From contig CAJMPU010000012.1 in NCBI GenBank assembly GCA_905215505.1, positions 1 through 64,000 on the forward strand: 64,000 nucleotides of DNA. Reading direction: 5' to 3'. The DNA is from an uncultured bacterium (lineage in GTDB: Bacteria > Actinomycetota > Coriobacteriia > Coriobacteriales > Coriobacteriaceae). The translations under genes were made by a program, and so were the position numbers. A model generated the notes under the pieces. The model was not told the DNA's origin and ran no database searches. It saw nothing but the letters and a program-made list of their open reading frames with translations. Of the stretch, positions 33,781 through 42,013 are shown piece by piece (positions within the stretch are counted from its first letter, which is position 1; every line of letters starts with the position of its first letter).

Positions 33781-34581
33781 CTAGCGCTGCGCCCGAAGTC
33801 GATTTGCACAGCTGATATACAGAGCGTTAACCGCGCTTTGTAGACTCATGCCCTCAACCAAGGCGGTCGAGTACTCGCTGAGTGACTCCGCGCTCACGGG
33901 TAGCAAGAGCTCACGCGCCCCGTTGTTATCGAATGCCATGTTGCTCGATATCCAAATAACGCGGCAACCTCGCCGCTTGGCCTCAACGTAAAGATTGAAG
34001 ATATGGCTCGTCTTCCCTGAGAACGATACAAAGATGGTTAGGTCGTCGGGTTGGAGCAGACAGAGCGACGTCTCCTGTCCCTTGACGGAGCCAAATGAGA
34101 AGCACAGTCGGTTTACGCGGCTCAGCTTTTCGCAGAGTGAGCGGGCGGCGAGATTGGAGAATGAGCTTCCGTATACGTAGACATTTTGCGCATCGAGAAG
34201 CCAGTCAACGGCCCGCTCGAGTCGATCTTCAGTGAGCAGGCGTTTTGTTTCAAGCAAAGAGGTCTCTACGATATCGAAATACCAGGGTATATCGATTTGC
34301 TTATGAGCCCTTGCCTCGGTTGTCTCACGCTGGAGCCAAGCGTTGAAGTCGTCAACTTGCTCTTTGAACGATCGAAAGCTCGAGCCGTTTACGCGCCTGC
34401 AGAAGCGCGAGATGGTCGCGGGCGATGTATTGCACGCGCGGGCAAGTTCTTCTATTGAGAGCTCTGGGATCTCGTCGTGATGGGAAAGGGCGTAGAGTGC
34501 GATGTGGGCGTCAAGGCTGCCGCCCTTCTCGACGTCTTCGATACAAGACCTGAGGTTCGAATAGACCTCGTACATCGACAT
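33781..34581 (-). CDS. MurR/RpiR-family transcriptional regulator (second sugar module)
   Basis: Regulator of 266 residues with helix-turn-helix LSIEELARACNTSPATISRFCRRVNGSSF and a SIS domain containing NVYVYGSSFSNLAARSLCEKL. It lies directly downstream of the second PTS gene on the same strand, separated by a terminator, and probably controls the minus-strand GH4-PTS operon. A GGAG site stands nine bases before the ATG. It differs substantially from the RpiR protein at 29570, so the two sugar modules are likely to answer different inducers. Confidence 0.86.
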   Translation of the reverse strand: MSMYEVYSNLRSCIEDVEKGGSLDAHIALYALSHHDEIPELSIEELARACNTSPATISRFCRRVNGSSFRSFKEQVDDFNAWLQRETTEARAHKQIDIPWYFDIVETSLLETKRLLTEDRLERAVDWLLDAQNVYVYGSSFSNLAARSLCEKLSRVNRLCFSFGSVKGQETSLCLLQPDDLTIFVSFSGKTSHIFNLYVEAKRRGCRVIWISSNMAFDNNGARELLLPVSAESLSEYSTALVEGMSLQSAVNALYISCANRLRAQR

Positions 34582-34600
34582 TCAAATCACTCCAAACAAT

Positions 34601-34636
34601 AATGCCCCGGAGCGGATATGCCATCTCCGGAGCATT
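34601..34636 (-). terminator. terminator after second PTS gene
   Basis: Stem AATGCTCCGGA/TCCGGGGCATT on the minus strand (one G-T pair), followed by ATTGTTT. It lies between the PTS and RpiR genes, so the regulator is expressed either by read-through or from its own promoter. Confidence 0.65.
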
Positions 34637-34658
34637 GTGGTGAAGCTATGGGACGGAT

Positions 34659-36239
34659 TTATTCCATGCCCAAGTATTCTCTCATTTCGACTTTGTAGAC
34701 AGAAGCTTTATTGCCGTAAACGATCTGAACACCGCCGCCAACGTGCACGATGGCGCTGGCGCCGAGGTCTTTGGTGAAGACGCTATCGTCCTTGACTAGG
34801 GCGGTGTCTTTGAGGCTGAGCCTCAGGCGGGTGAAGCAGGCGTTGACACCCGAGATGTTATCGGCGCCGCCCACGGCTTCCACGATCTGCGGGATGAGCT
34901 CGCTTACCTGGACAGGTGCTTTGGAGTCGATGGCCGACGTGTCATCCGCTGCCTGCGTGTCATCATCCTCGCGGCCCGGGGTTTTGAGGTCAAATTTCTT
35001 GATAAAGGTGCGGAACAGCACGTAATAGATCCCGAAGTAAGCGATGCCGAGCGGAATAAGCCAGAACCAGTTGGAGCCTTTATCGGCGTTCATGATGCCG
35101 TTGAAGATCCACGAGAGGAGCGGTCCGCCGAAGGCGGAAGGCCCGGGCACATTGAACTGTACCAGGTAGGTGAGTACATACGCGATGCCGCACAGCAGGG
35201 CGTGGACCACATAGAGTACGGGCGCTACAAAGAGGAAGGAGTACTCGAGCGGTTCGGTTATGCCCATGATGGCGGCCGGAATAACGGCGGCGATCATGAG
35301 GGAGCCGACCTTCTTTTTATTCTCGGGACGGGCACAGTGGTAGATGGCGAGCGCTGCCGCGGGCAGGCCGCACATGGCGAACAGCACCTTGCCGTTCATG
35401 ACGTATTTTGAGATGTCGATGTCGTACATCATGCCGGGCGTGTTGAGCATGGCGTTGTAGATGTTGACAGCACCTTCGACGGTCTGGCCGTCAACCTGGA
35501 TGCTACCGCCCAGAGAAGTGAAGAAAAACGGCAGGTAGATGAAATGATGCAGGCCGAAGGGCAGAAGCATGCGCTCGGAGAAGCCATAAATGAACGCGCC
35601 AAACACCCCGGTGGAATCGATGAGTGTCGAGGCGGCCTTTAGGCCGGTTTGCACAAACGGAAACACGAAGGCGAGCGCAACGCCCACCAGGCTTGCGAAA
35701 ACGACGGTGAGGGCGGGGACGCAGCGCGTGCCGTTGAAGATGCCGAGCACCGGCGGAAGCTGCACCTTATAGAATCGGTTGTGGATCCACGCGACTACCA
35801 AGCCGATGATGATGCCGCCGAATACGCCGGTGTCGAGTGTGGTTACGCCCAGGATGGCGTTCTGACCGGTCTGTAGGTTGGCGGGATCGATGGTGCCCAG
35901 CAGGATAAGCAGCTGACCCATGATCGTGTTCATGGTCATGTAGCCGATGAAGCCTGAGAGTGCGGCGGTCGCCTTCTCGGCCTTGGCGTAACCGTAGGCG
36001 ATGCAGATCGCAAAGAGAACCGAGATGTTACCATTGATAACGTTGCCGGCTGCTTTGATGAGCGTGCTAAAGATCACCATCGGCTCGGTGCCCAAAAACG
36101 GGCAGAGCGAGATGAGGTTAGCATTGGAAAGGGCGGAGCCCAGACCGACCAAAATGCCGGAAACGGGCAGGAGGAGGACCGGCGCCATGAGCACCTTGCC
36201 GAGTCTCTGGAACTCGCTGTAGAGCTTGCTTTCTTTCAT
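34659..36239 (-). CDS. PTS alpha-glucoside IICB permease (second module)
   Basis: PTS permease of 526 residues, paralogous to the protein at 32026 and sharing block order and many identical motifs: GITEPLEYSFLFVAP in IIC, a charged linker (KTPGREDDDTQAADD), and IIB active Cys468 in VNACFTRLRLSL. Again no IIA domain is attached. AAGGAA precedes the ATG, 24 bases after the GH4 stop, so the two genes are co-transcribed. Gene order (glycosidase, permease) matches the first module, while the whole module lies on the opposite strand. Confidence 0.92.
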   Translation of the reverse strand: MKESKLYSEFQRLGKVLMAPVLLLPVSGILVGLGSALSNANLISLCPFLGTEPMVIFSTLIKAAGNVINGNISVLFAICIAYGYAKAEKATAALSGFIGYMTMNTIMGQLLILLGTIDPANLQTGQNAILGVTTLDTGVFGGIIIGLVVAWIHNRFYKVQLPPVLGIFNGTRCVPALTVVFASLVGVALAFVFPFVQTGLKAASTLIDSTGVFGAFIYGFSERMLLPFGLHHFIYLPFFFTSLGGSIQVDGQTVEGAVNIYNAMLNTPGMMYDIDISKYVMNGKVLFAMCGLPAAALAIYHCARPENKKKVGSLMIAAVIPAAIMGITEPLEYSFLFVAPVLYVVHALLCGIAYVLTYLVQFNVPGPSAFGGPLLSWIFNGIMNADKGSNWFWLIPLGIAYFGIYYVLFRTFIKKFDLKTPGREDDDTQAADDTSAIDSKAPVQVSELIPQIVEAVGGADNISGVNACFTRLRLSLKDTALVKDDSVFTKDLGASAIVHVGGGVQIVYGNKASVYKVEMREYLGME

Positions 36240-36263
36240 GATGTTCCTTCGATGCGCGGGGAG

Positions 36264-37589
36264 TTAGGACAGGGTCGGCCAATAATCGCCGTTCGCTTCG
36301 ATCAGGTCGTCGAGGATTTGGCGCGCGACGGTAGTCGAAGGGACGGTCTTGTTGATTGCGATGGCTTCGAGCGCCTTCTGGTAGGAATGCTCGTAATATG
36401 CGTCGACGGCGAGCTTTTCACTGGCATTCTGCTCTTCGATAAGCCCCTTGTAGAAGGTGGGGATAGCAGGCTGGCTGATGGGTTCGGGGCCCCAAGAGCG
36501 CAGGTAGGCGGGAACCTCGACCATGGCGTCGTCGGGCAGGTTGGGGATGGCGCCGTTATTCTCGACGATTACGAGATAACGTTCGCATTTGTTGTAGGCG
36601 ATAGAGGCGGCTGCGTCGACGATAAAGTCGCCAAAGACCGTGAAGCTCTGTACGGGGCTCTTGTAATTGGCGGGATCTGCCAGGTACTTGTCGTGCTCGG
36701 CAAACATCTCCTTCTCGCGTCCGTTGATGACGTTGTCGGCGCGCGTCCAGTTGGGGTCCATGTCATCTGCCATGTCTTTGGAGTACAGGTAGTACTGCAG
36801 GTAGCTGTTGGGCAGATACTCGGGATAGTCCTTCACAATCTTGACGTATTGACCCCAGGTGTGCATCCAGTCCTTGTCCTTGTGATGCTTGTCGCTCACG
36901 GCCATGCCGTGCTCGAGAATCATCTGACGGAGCTCCGGCAGACGATCGCGCCCCTGCTTGTCGTAAATTTTGGTAAACCAGCCAAAGTGATTGAGTCCAA
37001 AATACATGGGGTCGATATCGCGCCAGCTGGGAAGTCCGAGCATCTTAGAGTACGAGAGCAAGATAGCCGTGGGCATATCGCAGATGTTAAGGATATGGTC
37101 GTTGTCAAACTCGCGACGCGTGGCCTCGGCGACAACTGCGGCGGGGTTGGAATAGTTGAGGATCCAGGCGTCTGGACTGTATTTCTTGGCGTAGCGTACG
37201 AGGTCGAAGACGCCGGGGATGGACCTGATGCCATAGGAGATCGAACCGCCGGCGCCGCAGGTTTCCTGTCCCACGCAGCCGTACTTGAGAGGGATGCGCT
37301 CGTCTTGGCGACGCATCTGAAGGCCGCCCTGGCGGATTTGCGCGAAGACGAAGTCGACATCGGTGAATGCCTTTTCGGGATCGGTCGTCACGACAACTTC
37401 GATGTCAGGAGCTTCCTGCTCGATGAACTGCTTCATGATGTCGTAGACGAGATGCATGCGCTTCTCGTCGATGTCGTACAGGGCGAGTTTGCGCAGCGGT
37501 AATTCGTTTTTCTTCTGCAATAGGCTCTGGATGATGCCGGGAGTGTGGGTGCTGCCGGCCCCGGCGATTACAACTGCTTTCTTGTCCAT
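36264..37589 (-). CDS. GH4 6-phospho-alpha-glucosidase (CDMP type)
   Basis: Family 4 glycosidase of 441 residues, same length as its paralogue at 30618. VIAGAGSTHTPG binds NAD; Cys170 in LNICDMPT gives the CDMP signature described for maltose-6'-phosphate hydrolases such as GlvA and MalH; GLNHFGWF is also present. It should use NAD and a divalent metal to open maltose-6'-phosphate or similar sugars brought in by the following PTS permease. AAAGGGG precedes the ATG. The 243 bases upstream to the next gene carry its promoter; I could not place exact boxes. Confidence 0.9.
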   Translation of the reverse strand: MDKKAVVIAGAGSTHTPGIIQSLLQKKNELPLRKLALYDIDEKRMHLVYDIMKQFIEQEAPDIEVVVTTDPEKAFTDVDFVFAQIRQGGLQMRRQDERIPLKYGCVGQETCGAGGSISYGIRSIPGVFDLVRYAKKYSPDAWILNYSNPAAVVAEATRREFDNDHILNICDMPTAILLSYSKMLGLPSWRDIDPMYFGLNHFGWFTKIYDKQGRDRLPELRQMILEHGMAVSDKHHKDKDWMHTWGQYVKIVKDYPEYLPNSYLQYYLYSKDMADDMDPNWTRADNVINGREKEMFAEHDKYLADPANYKSPVQSFTVFGDFIVDAAASIAYNKCERYLVIVENNGAIPNLPDDAMVEVPAYLRSWGPEPISQPAIPTFYKGLIEEQNASEKLAVDAYYEHSYQKALEAIAINKTVPSTTVARQILDDLIEANGDYWPTLS

Positions 37590-37832
37590 GTGGTAAACCC
37601 CTTTCGTGTGGATTGACCACTTCAGACTACGAAAGCTTTACCTGCGATTCTATCGATTTTCAGATTGCGAAAAACGATAGCGATAATCTTAACAGGATGC
37701 GTTTTGCGTGGTTAAATAGCGCCGGGAAAGATGCTGGCTTGGTCGGCAGACGACGTGTTGCATGGCTGCAGGAGCGAACGCCAGGCGGTCAAAAGATGGT
37801 GGGCGGTGCTGCGGTTTTTGGCTGCAATTGCG

Positions 37833-39062
37833 CTACCCGCGGCGACGCTCCCAGCGAGCCAACTTAATCGTCACCAGCGTAAGCGCCCAGGCGACAAGCG
37901 AGAACGCGGCGCCCACGGCACCCACGTACGCAATGCCAATGCTGCTTACCACGGCTCCGCCCACTGCGGTACCAAACGAGATGCCGACGTTAAACGCCAT
38001 GGGCTCAACCGAACTTGCGAGTACCATCGACTTGGGATGGCGGCTGCGAGCCACGTCCATAAAGTGCGTGATGCATGACACCGAGAACAGGTACATGAGC
38101 AGCGCCAAGCTAAAGACAAAGACCAGCGCGAGCGGCATGGTGCCGCCCACGGCAAACAGCCCGAGTAACGCCGCGGCCTGCAGCACAAACGTCACAAGCA
38201 GTGCCTTCATGCCAAAACGCGCGTCGATCCATCCGCCCAGGATGTTCGAGATCAGGCAGAACACGCCGTAGGCCATAAGCGTGGTACTGGCTTCGACCGT
38301 GCCCATGCCCAGCACCTGCTCAAGATAAGGCGTCACGTAGCCGTAGAATACGTAGACCGAGCCCACGCCAAACAAAAAGATGAGCATGCCGGTGATGATG
38401 CTCGGCTCGCGTAGCAGACCCGCCTGCTCGCGGAAGGTGGAGGGCTCATCGGTCTGCCCAGCGCGCGGCATAAACGCCACGAGCGCTCCGCAGATTAGAA
38501 CGGCAAAGGTCAGCGTGCCGTACATGGCCATGTGCCAATCGAGCGTGTCGGCCACAAACTTGCCGATCGAAGTGACAAAGACCATCGCCACGGAAAACGC
38601 ACCGTACACCACCGAGATGGCAAGCGAAGTTTGCTGCGGGGACAGCAGCTCGGGGATGTACGTCACGCCCACGGCGAGCAGTGCGCCCGAGACAGAGCCC
38701 AGGACAATGCGCGAGATAAACAGTACCTGGAAGTTGGGCGCCAACGCCATGACCAGGTTGCCGAGCACAAAGACGATGCTGTAGCACACGAGCAGCCGGT
38801 AGCGGCGGAAGCGTCCCGTGCTGAGCGCAAGCACCGGCGTAGCGATGGCGTAGACGAGTGCGAACACGCTGATGAGCTGGCCCGCTGTGGCAAGCGAGAT
38901 GCCGAGCTCCGTCGCCAGGTCGCTTTCGATGCCGATGACCACGAACTCGGAGCAGCCGAGCGAGAATCCCAACAGCACGAGCAACGCCAGGCAGAGCTTG
39001 GTGCGCGCGGGGAAGAGCGCGGCGGCGGTTGACTTACTTTTAGGCGTGGTTGCGGCGGTCAA
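37833..39062 (-). CDS. MFS exporter, DHA1/arabinose-efflux type
   Basis: Twelve-helix major facilitator permease of 409 residues with the DHA1-type opening LLGFSLGCSEFVVIGIESDLATELG, as seen in sugar-efflux and drug-efflux proteins. The helix 2-3 loop contains STGRFRRYRLL and helix 5 LGSVSGALLAVGVTYIPELL. I choose a TTG start at 39062 because GGAG lies eight bases before it; upstream in-frame starts add residues without a ribosome site. Divergent from the LpdD-Idi gene. It might export a decarboxylation product, but that link is only positional. Confidence 0.8.
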   Translation of the reverse strand: MTAATTPKSKSTAAALFPARTKLCLALLVLLGFSLGCSEFVVIGIESDLATELGISLATAGQLISVFALVYAIATPVLALSTGRFRRYRLLVCYSIVFVLGNLVMALAPNFQVLFISRIVLGSVSGALLAVGVTYIPELLSPQQTSLAISVVYGAFSVAMVFVTSIGKFVADTLDWHMAMYGTLTFAVLICGALVAFMPRAGQTDEPSTFREQAGLLREPSIITGMLIFLFGVGSVYVFYGYVTPYLEQVLGMGTVEASTTLMAYGVFCLISNILGGWIDARFGMKALLVTFVLQAAALLGLFAVGGTMPLALVFVFSLALLMYLFSVSCITHFMDVARSRHPKSMVLASSVEPMAFNVGISFGTAVGGAVVSSIGIAYVGAVGAAFSLVAWALTLVTIKLARWERRRG

Positions 39063-39158
39063 GGTTGTAACTCCAATGTCGCATGAATAAGCGGGATTCA
39101 ATCCCTGCAACTCTAACAGAATGTGTCAGGTGCCTGCCTCCTTTGTCGCAGGCTGCGC

Positions 39159-39187
39159 TTGCCTGTATAGTCGCAATACAGGCGAAG
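39159..39187 (+). promoter_or_regulatory. MerR-type promoter/operator for the LpdD-Idi gene
   Basis: TTGCCT (39159-39164) and GAAGAT are 19 bases apart, the long spacer typical of MerR-controlled promoters. The dyad CTGTATAGTCGCAATACAG (39163-39181) fills the spacer. It matches the dyad at 40303-40321 at 15 of 19 positions, both preceded by GCTTG. A degenerate family A repeat lies at 39120-39150. Confidence 0.6.
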
Positions 39188-39223
39188 ATGGTCTCAGGTA
39201 CATTGCGGGCGACAGGAGATCCC

Positions 39224-40171
39224 ATGGGTATGCACACGACAAAGGTTGTAGTGGGCGAGGGCAAGTTTGCGCTCGAGGCCCAGTTGACGGTGACGCCGCG
39301 AGGCATGGCGGTGTACGCCTGCTCGCCGGAGTTTGCGCACCTGGGCGCCACGGCGCAGGCCATTCCTCGCCCCGAGCCCGGCCGTACGGCGACGGTGAGC
39401 ATCCTGGCCGTTCCGTGCCATCGAGACGAGATCCCGGCACACGATATTGCGGCGGCGCTGGCCACGCGCTTTGGCGTGCCGGTAGTTGCAAGCACGGGTT
39501 TTCATGTGGAGAACGCGACCGCGGACGACTTGCGGCGCATGCTCGATACCACCAAGGAACTCATCGCCGCGCTCGAGGAGGCCGCAGCCCGCATTCTGCG
39601 CGCCGGCTGGGATGAGGGCGGCGCAGGCGCCGAGGTCGTGGCGGTCGATGCCGCGACCGGCGAGGCGCTTGGCCCCGTCGACCGCATCGAGGCCCATACC
39701 GGCGAGGGAATCCTGCATCAGGCATTTCTGACGCTTCTGGTCGAGGGCCAGGGCGAAGACGCGCGCCTGCTGCTCTGTCGTCGCAGTCCGCTCAAACGCC
39801 TGTGGGGCGGGGTGCTGGCCGATAGCTGTGCCGGCCATCCGCTCCCCGGGGAAGACGTCGCGGCCGCCACGGCACGTCGCATCAACGAAGAGCTTGGCAT
39901 CACGCGCGAGCCCGATCAGCTCAAGCACCTCGGACACGTGGTGTACCGCGAGGACCACGGCGACGGCCGCTGCGAGTGCGAATGGTGCGAGGTCTACCTT
40001 GCCCATGTTGAGCCGGGCGAGCTGCATATCAACCAAGAGGAGATCTCGGAAGTGCGCCGCGTGGCCCCGTCCGAGCTTAAAGGCTACCTGCAGGGTCACC
40101 CCGAGCAGCTGGCCCCCTGGCTCCGCGAGGCTCTGGAGGTCCCCTCCATCCGCGCAGCCCTCGCTATGTGA
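39224..40171 (+). CDS. LpdD-like prenyl-flavin chaperone fused to Idi-type NUDIX domain
   Basis: Two-domain protein of 315 residues. Residues 1-115 resemble LpdD, the small prenylated-FMN chaperone of gallate decarboxylase, with AHLGATAQAIP, CHRDEI and GFHVENAT. Residues 150-305 match type 1 isopentenyl-diphosphate isomerase: metal ligands His158, His165, His205 (AGHP), Glu251 and Glu253, and Trp299. The catalytic Cys of Idi falls on Ala203, with Cys202 just before it, and the NUDIX helix reads RRINEELG with both Glu present. It may make or trim the prenyl donor for UbiX; this is inference. Start ATG follows AGGAGA. The stop TGA is supplied by a family A repeat. Confidence 0.75.
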   Translation: MGMHTTKVVVGEGKFALEAQLTVTPRGMAVYACSPEFAHLGATAQAIPRPEPGRTATVSILAVPCHRDEIPAHDIAAALATRFGVPVVASTGFHVENATADDLRRMLDTTKELIAALEEAAARILRAGWDEGGAGAEVVAVDAATGEALGPVDRIEAHTGEGILHQAFLTLLVEGQGEDARLLLCRRSPLKRLWGGVLADSCAGHPLPGEDVAAATARRINEELGITREPDQLKHLGHVVYREDHGDGRCECEWCEVYLAHVEPGELHINQEEISEVRRVAPSELKGYLQGHPEQLAPWLREALEVPSIRAALAM

Positions 40172-40195
40172 AAAAAGACAGTCCCTTTGCCACAT
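40164..40195. repeat. family A palindrome (copy 4, degenerate left arm)
   Basis: CTATGTGAAAAAAGACAGTC... with intact right half (TCCCTTTGCCACAT). Its ATGTGA provides the last codon and the stop of the LpdD-Idi gene. Confidence 0.75.
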
Positions 40196-40201
40196 CCAAA
40201 C

Positions 40202-40265
40202 CGTCACAACATTTGATGAAAATCTCGAAAACGAGGAAAAGCGTCGAATGTTGTGACGCTTTTTG
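40202..40265 (+). terminator. terminator after LpdD-Idi gene
   Basis: Twelve-base perfect stem CGTCACAACATT (40202-40213) with 40247-40258, an inner CTCG/CGAG hairpin, then CTTTTTG. A credible intrinsic terminator separating the fusion gene from the transporter unit. Confidence 0.75.
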
Positions 40266-40298
40266 TCCAGAGGATCGCTTCTCATCCAAAAATCCCGC

Positions 40299-40329
40299 TT
40301 GACTGTATTGCCACAACACAGCGCAACGT
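40299..40329 (+). promoter_or_regulatory. MerR-type promoter/operator for transporter-ubiD-ubiX unit
   Basis: TTGACT (40299-40304) is followed after 19 bases by CAACGT. The spacer contains the dyad CTGTATTGCCACAACACAG (40303-40321), near-identical to 39163-39181. Both are preceded by GCTTG. The pair suggests one MerR protein controls both units. Confidence 0.6.
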
Positions 40330-40331
40330 AA

Positions 40332-40360
40332 GGGGTGTCCGATAACGGGCGCCCCTTTTT
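40332..40360 (+). terminator. leader hairpin with T-run ahead of the transporter gene
   Basis: Nine-base stem GGGGTGTCC/GGGCGCCCC (two G-T pairs), loop GATAAC, then TTTTT. It lies between the MerR-type promoter and the transporter start, so it could attenuate the operon or be a second terminator of the fusion gene. Confidence 0.6.
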
Positions 40361-40413
40361 AAGTGGCAACGTGGCCGCGAATCCGGAGTGCCCCCAACAA
40401 GAAAGGTGGGGAG

Positions 40414-41871
40414 ATGGAAGCGGAAAAGAAGGCGTTTAAGATCACCAAGCGCGAAATTGGCTTTGTGCTGGGTATCGTTGTCTTTTTGCTGGTGAAGTTT
40501 CTTCCTTTGGCGGAGCTGAGCTCGACGGTCGAGCTTACGGTCGGCGGTCAGACCTGTCTGGCGTTGACGCTCGCCACGGTGGTGTTCTGGGCGTGTGGCG
40601 TGGCACAGCCGGGCTTTGTGGGCCTGCTCTATTGCGCGCTGCTCGTTCTGTTCAAGGTGTGCGTGGACGACACGGGTGCCGCGAGCATCTCGGCGACGGT
40701 CGCCTCCACGTTTAGCTCGTGGACCAAAGCCACCATGTGGCTCGTCATCGGCGCCTACCTCATCGCCAGCGCGGTCAAGGAGTCGGGCCTGGGCGAGCGC
40801 ATCGCCTATGCGTTTATGCTCAAGTTCGTGCGCGATGCCAAGTCGCTCATCATCTCAATCTTCGCGCTCACCTTTGTGCTGTCGCTGCTGATCCCGCATC
40901 CGTTCCCCCGCGCCTTCCTCATCCTCGCCGTCGTCTCGGTCATCGCCGAGTCTGCCGGCTACGGTGACGACGACAAGGGTAAGCTCGGCTTCCTCGTGTT
41001 TGCCGCTGCTGCCCCGGGCTCCATGTTCTTCCTGACGGGCGACTCCACACTCAACCCGCTCGTTGCGCAGTACAGCGCCGAGGCCGGCGGCATGAGCCCG
41101 TCCTTTGTCGACTGGTTCTTGTACATGAGCGTGCCTATGCTGGTCGCGCTGCTGTGCACCCTGTTCCTGGGCCTCTTCCTCTTTAAGCCCAGCAAGGAAC
41201 TCGTCTACGATCGCGAGCAGATCGTGGCCAAGCAGGCTGCGCTCGGCAAGCTCTCCGTCAAGGAGATCCGCACCATCGTGTGGCTTGTCATCGCCATCGC
41301 GCTGTGGCTCACCGTCTCGGGCGACTATATCGGCTGGGTCACCCTGGCCATTGGCGTCGCGCTCGCCATGCCCATCATCGGCGAGGTCCTCACGCCCGCC
41401 AGCTGGAACGCCGTCGACATCAAGTCCCTCATGTTCCTGACGGCCGCCATGGCCGTGGGCTCCGTGGGCGGTGCCACCGGCATGAACGCCTGGATCGCCG
41501 ACGTTGTGCTTCCCAGCTCCGTGCCCGAGAACATCTTCCTGTTCGCCCTGCTTGTCGCCGCGCTCTCCATGATCATCCACATGTTCATGGGTTCGGTCAT
41601 GGCCGTGCTCGGCGTGTGCGTGCCGGCGTTCATCAGCTTCGCGGCCGGCTCCAGCGTGAGCCCGCTCGCCGTGGCGCTCATCGTCTTCACGTCCATCAAC
41701 ATCCACTACATCCTACCGTTCCATAACCTGCCGATCCTTATCGGCGAGGGCAAGGACGCCGGCGGCTACACCTCCAAAGAGGCCATGCGCATGGGCATTC
41801 CCCTCACTGCGGTCGTCTTTATCGTCGTGCTGGTCGAGGCCGCCTGGTTCCACCTCTTTGGCCTGATGTAA
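40414..41871 (+). CDS. SLC13/DASS-family anion transporter
   Basis: Membrane carrier of 485 residues with about 12 hydrophobic segments, resembling the divalent-anion:sodium symporter family (SLC13, CitT/ArsB fold). Typical blocks are SLLIPHPFPRAFLILAVVSV, FLTGDSTLNPLV and the C-terminal INIHYILPFHNLPILIGEGK. It should import a carboxylated compound, plausibly the substrate of the UbiD enzyme encoded next. AAAGGTGGGG precedes the ATG. Head of the probable operon transporter-ubiD-ubiX, behind a MerR-type promoter. The substrate is not readable from sequence. Confidence 0.82.
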   Translation: MEAEKKAFKITKREIGFVLGIVVFLLVKFLPLAELSSTVELTVGGQTCLALTLATVVFWACGVAQPGFVGLLYCALLVLFKVCVDDTGAASISATVASTFSSWTKATMWLVIGAYLIASAVKESGLGERIAYAFMLKFVRDAKSLIISIFALTFVLSLLIPHPFPRAFLILAVVSVIAESAGYGDDDKGKLGFLVFAAAAPGSMFFLTGDSTLNPLVAQYSAEAGGMSPSFVDWFLYMSVPMLVALLCTLFLGLFLFKPSKELVYDREQIVAKQAALGKLSVKEIRTIVWLVIAIALWLTVSGDYIGWVTLAIGVALAMPIIGEVLTPASWNAVDIKSLMFLTAAMAVGSVGGATGMNAWIADVVLPSSVPENIFLFALLVAALSMIIHMFMGSVMAVLGVCVPAFISFAAGSSVSPLAVALIVFTSINIHYILPFHNLPILIGEGKDAGGYTSKEAMRMGIPLTAVVFIVVLVEAAWFHLFGLM

Positions 41872-41964
41872 GCGGTCGAGTGCTTGGCTGTAATTAGCCG
41901 AGTGCTTGAACTGCGAGTGCCCGAGCGCCCCATCCATGAGCGCCGTGGCCCCACTACGTTCCCC

Positions 41965-41990
41965 AGCCCGGCGGCACTCCCGCCGCCGGG
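41965..41990 (+). promoter_or_regulatory. GC-rich hairpin before ubiD
   Basis: Nine-base stem GCCCGGCGG/CCGCCGGGC with eight-base loop, directly before the ubiD ribosome site AAAGGAG, in the 142-base gap after the transporter gene. No T-run; may stabilise or process the mRNA. Confidence 0.45.
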
Positions 41991-42013
41991 CACTCTTCCG
42001 AAAGGAGCACGCT

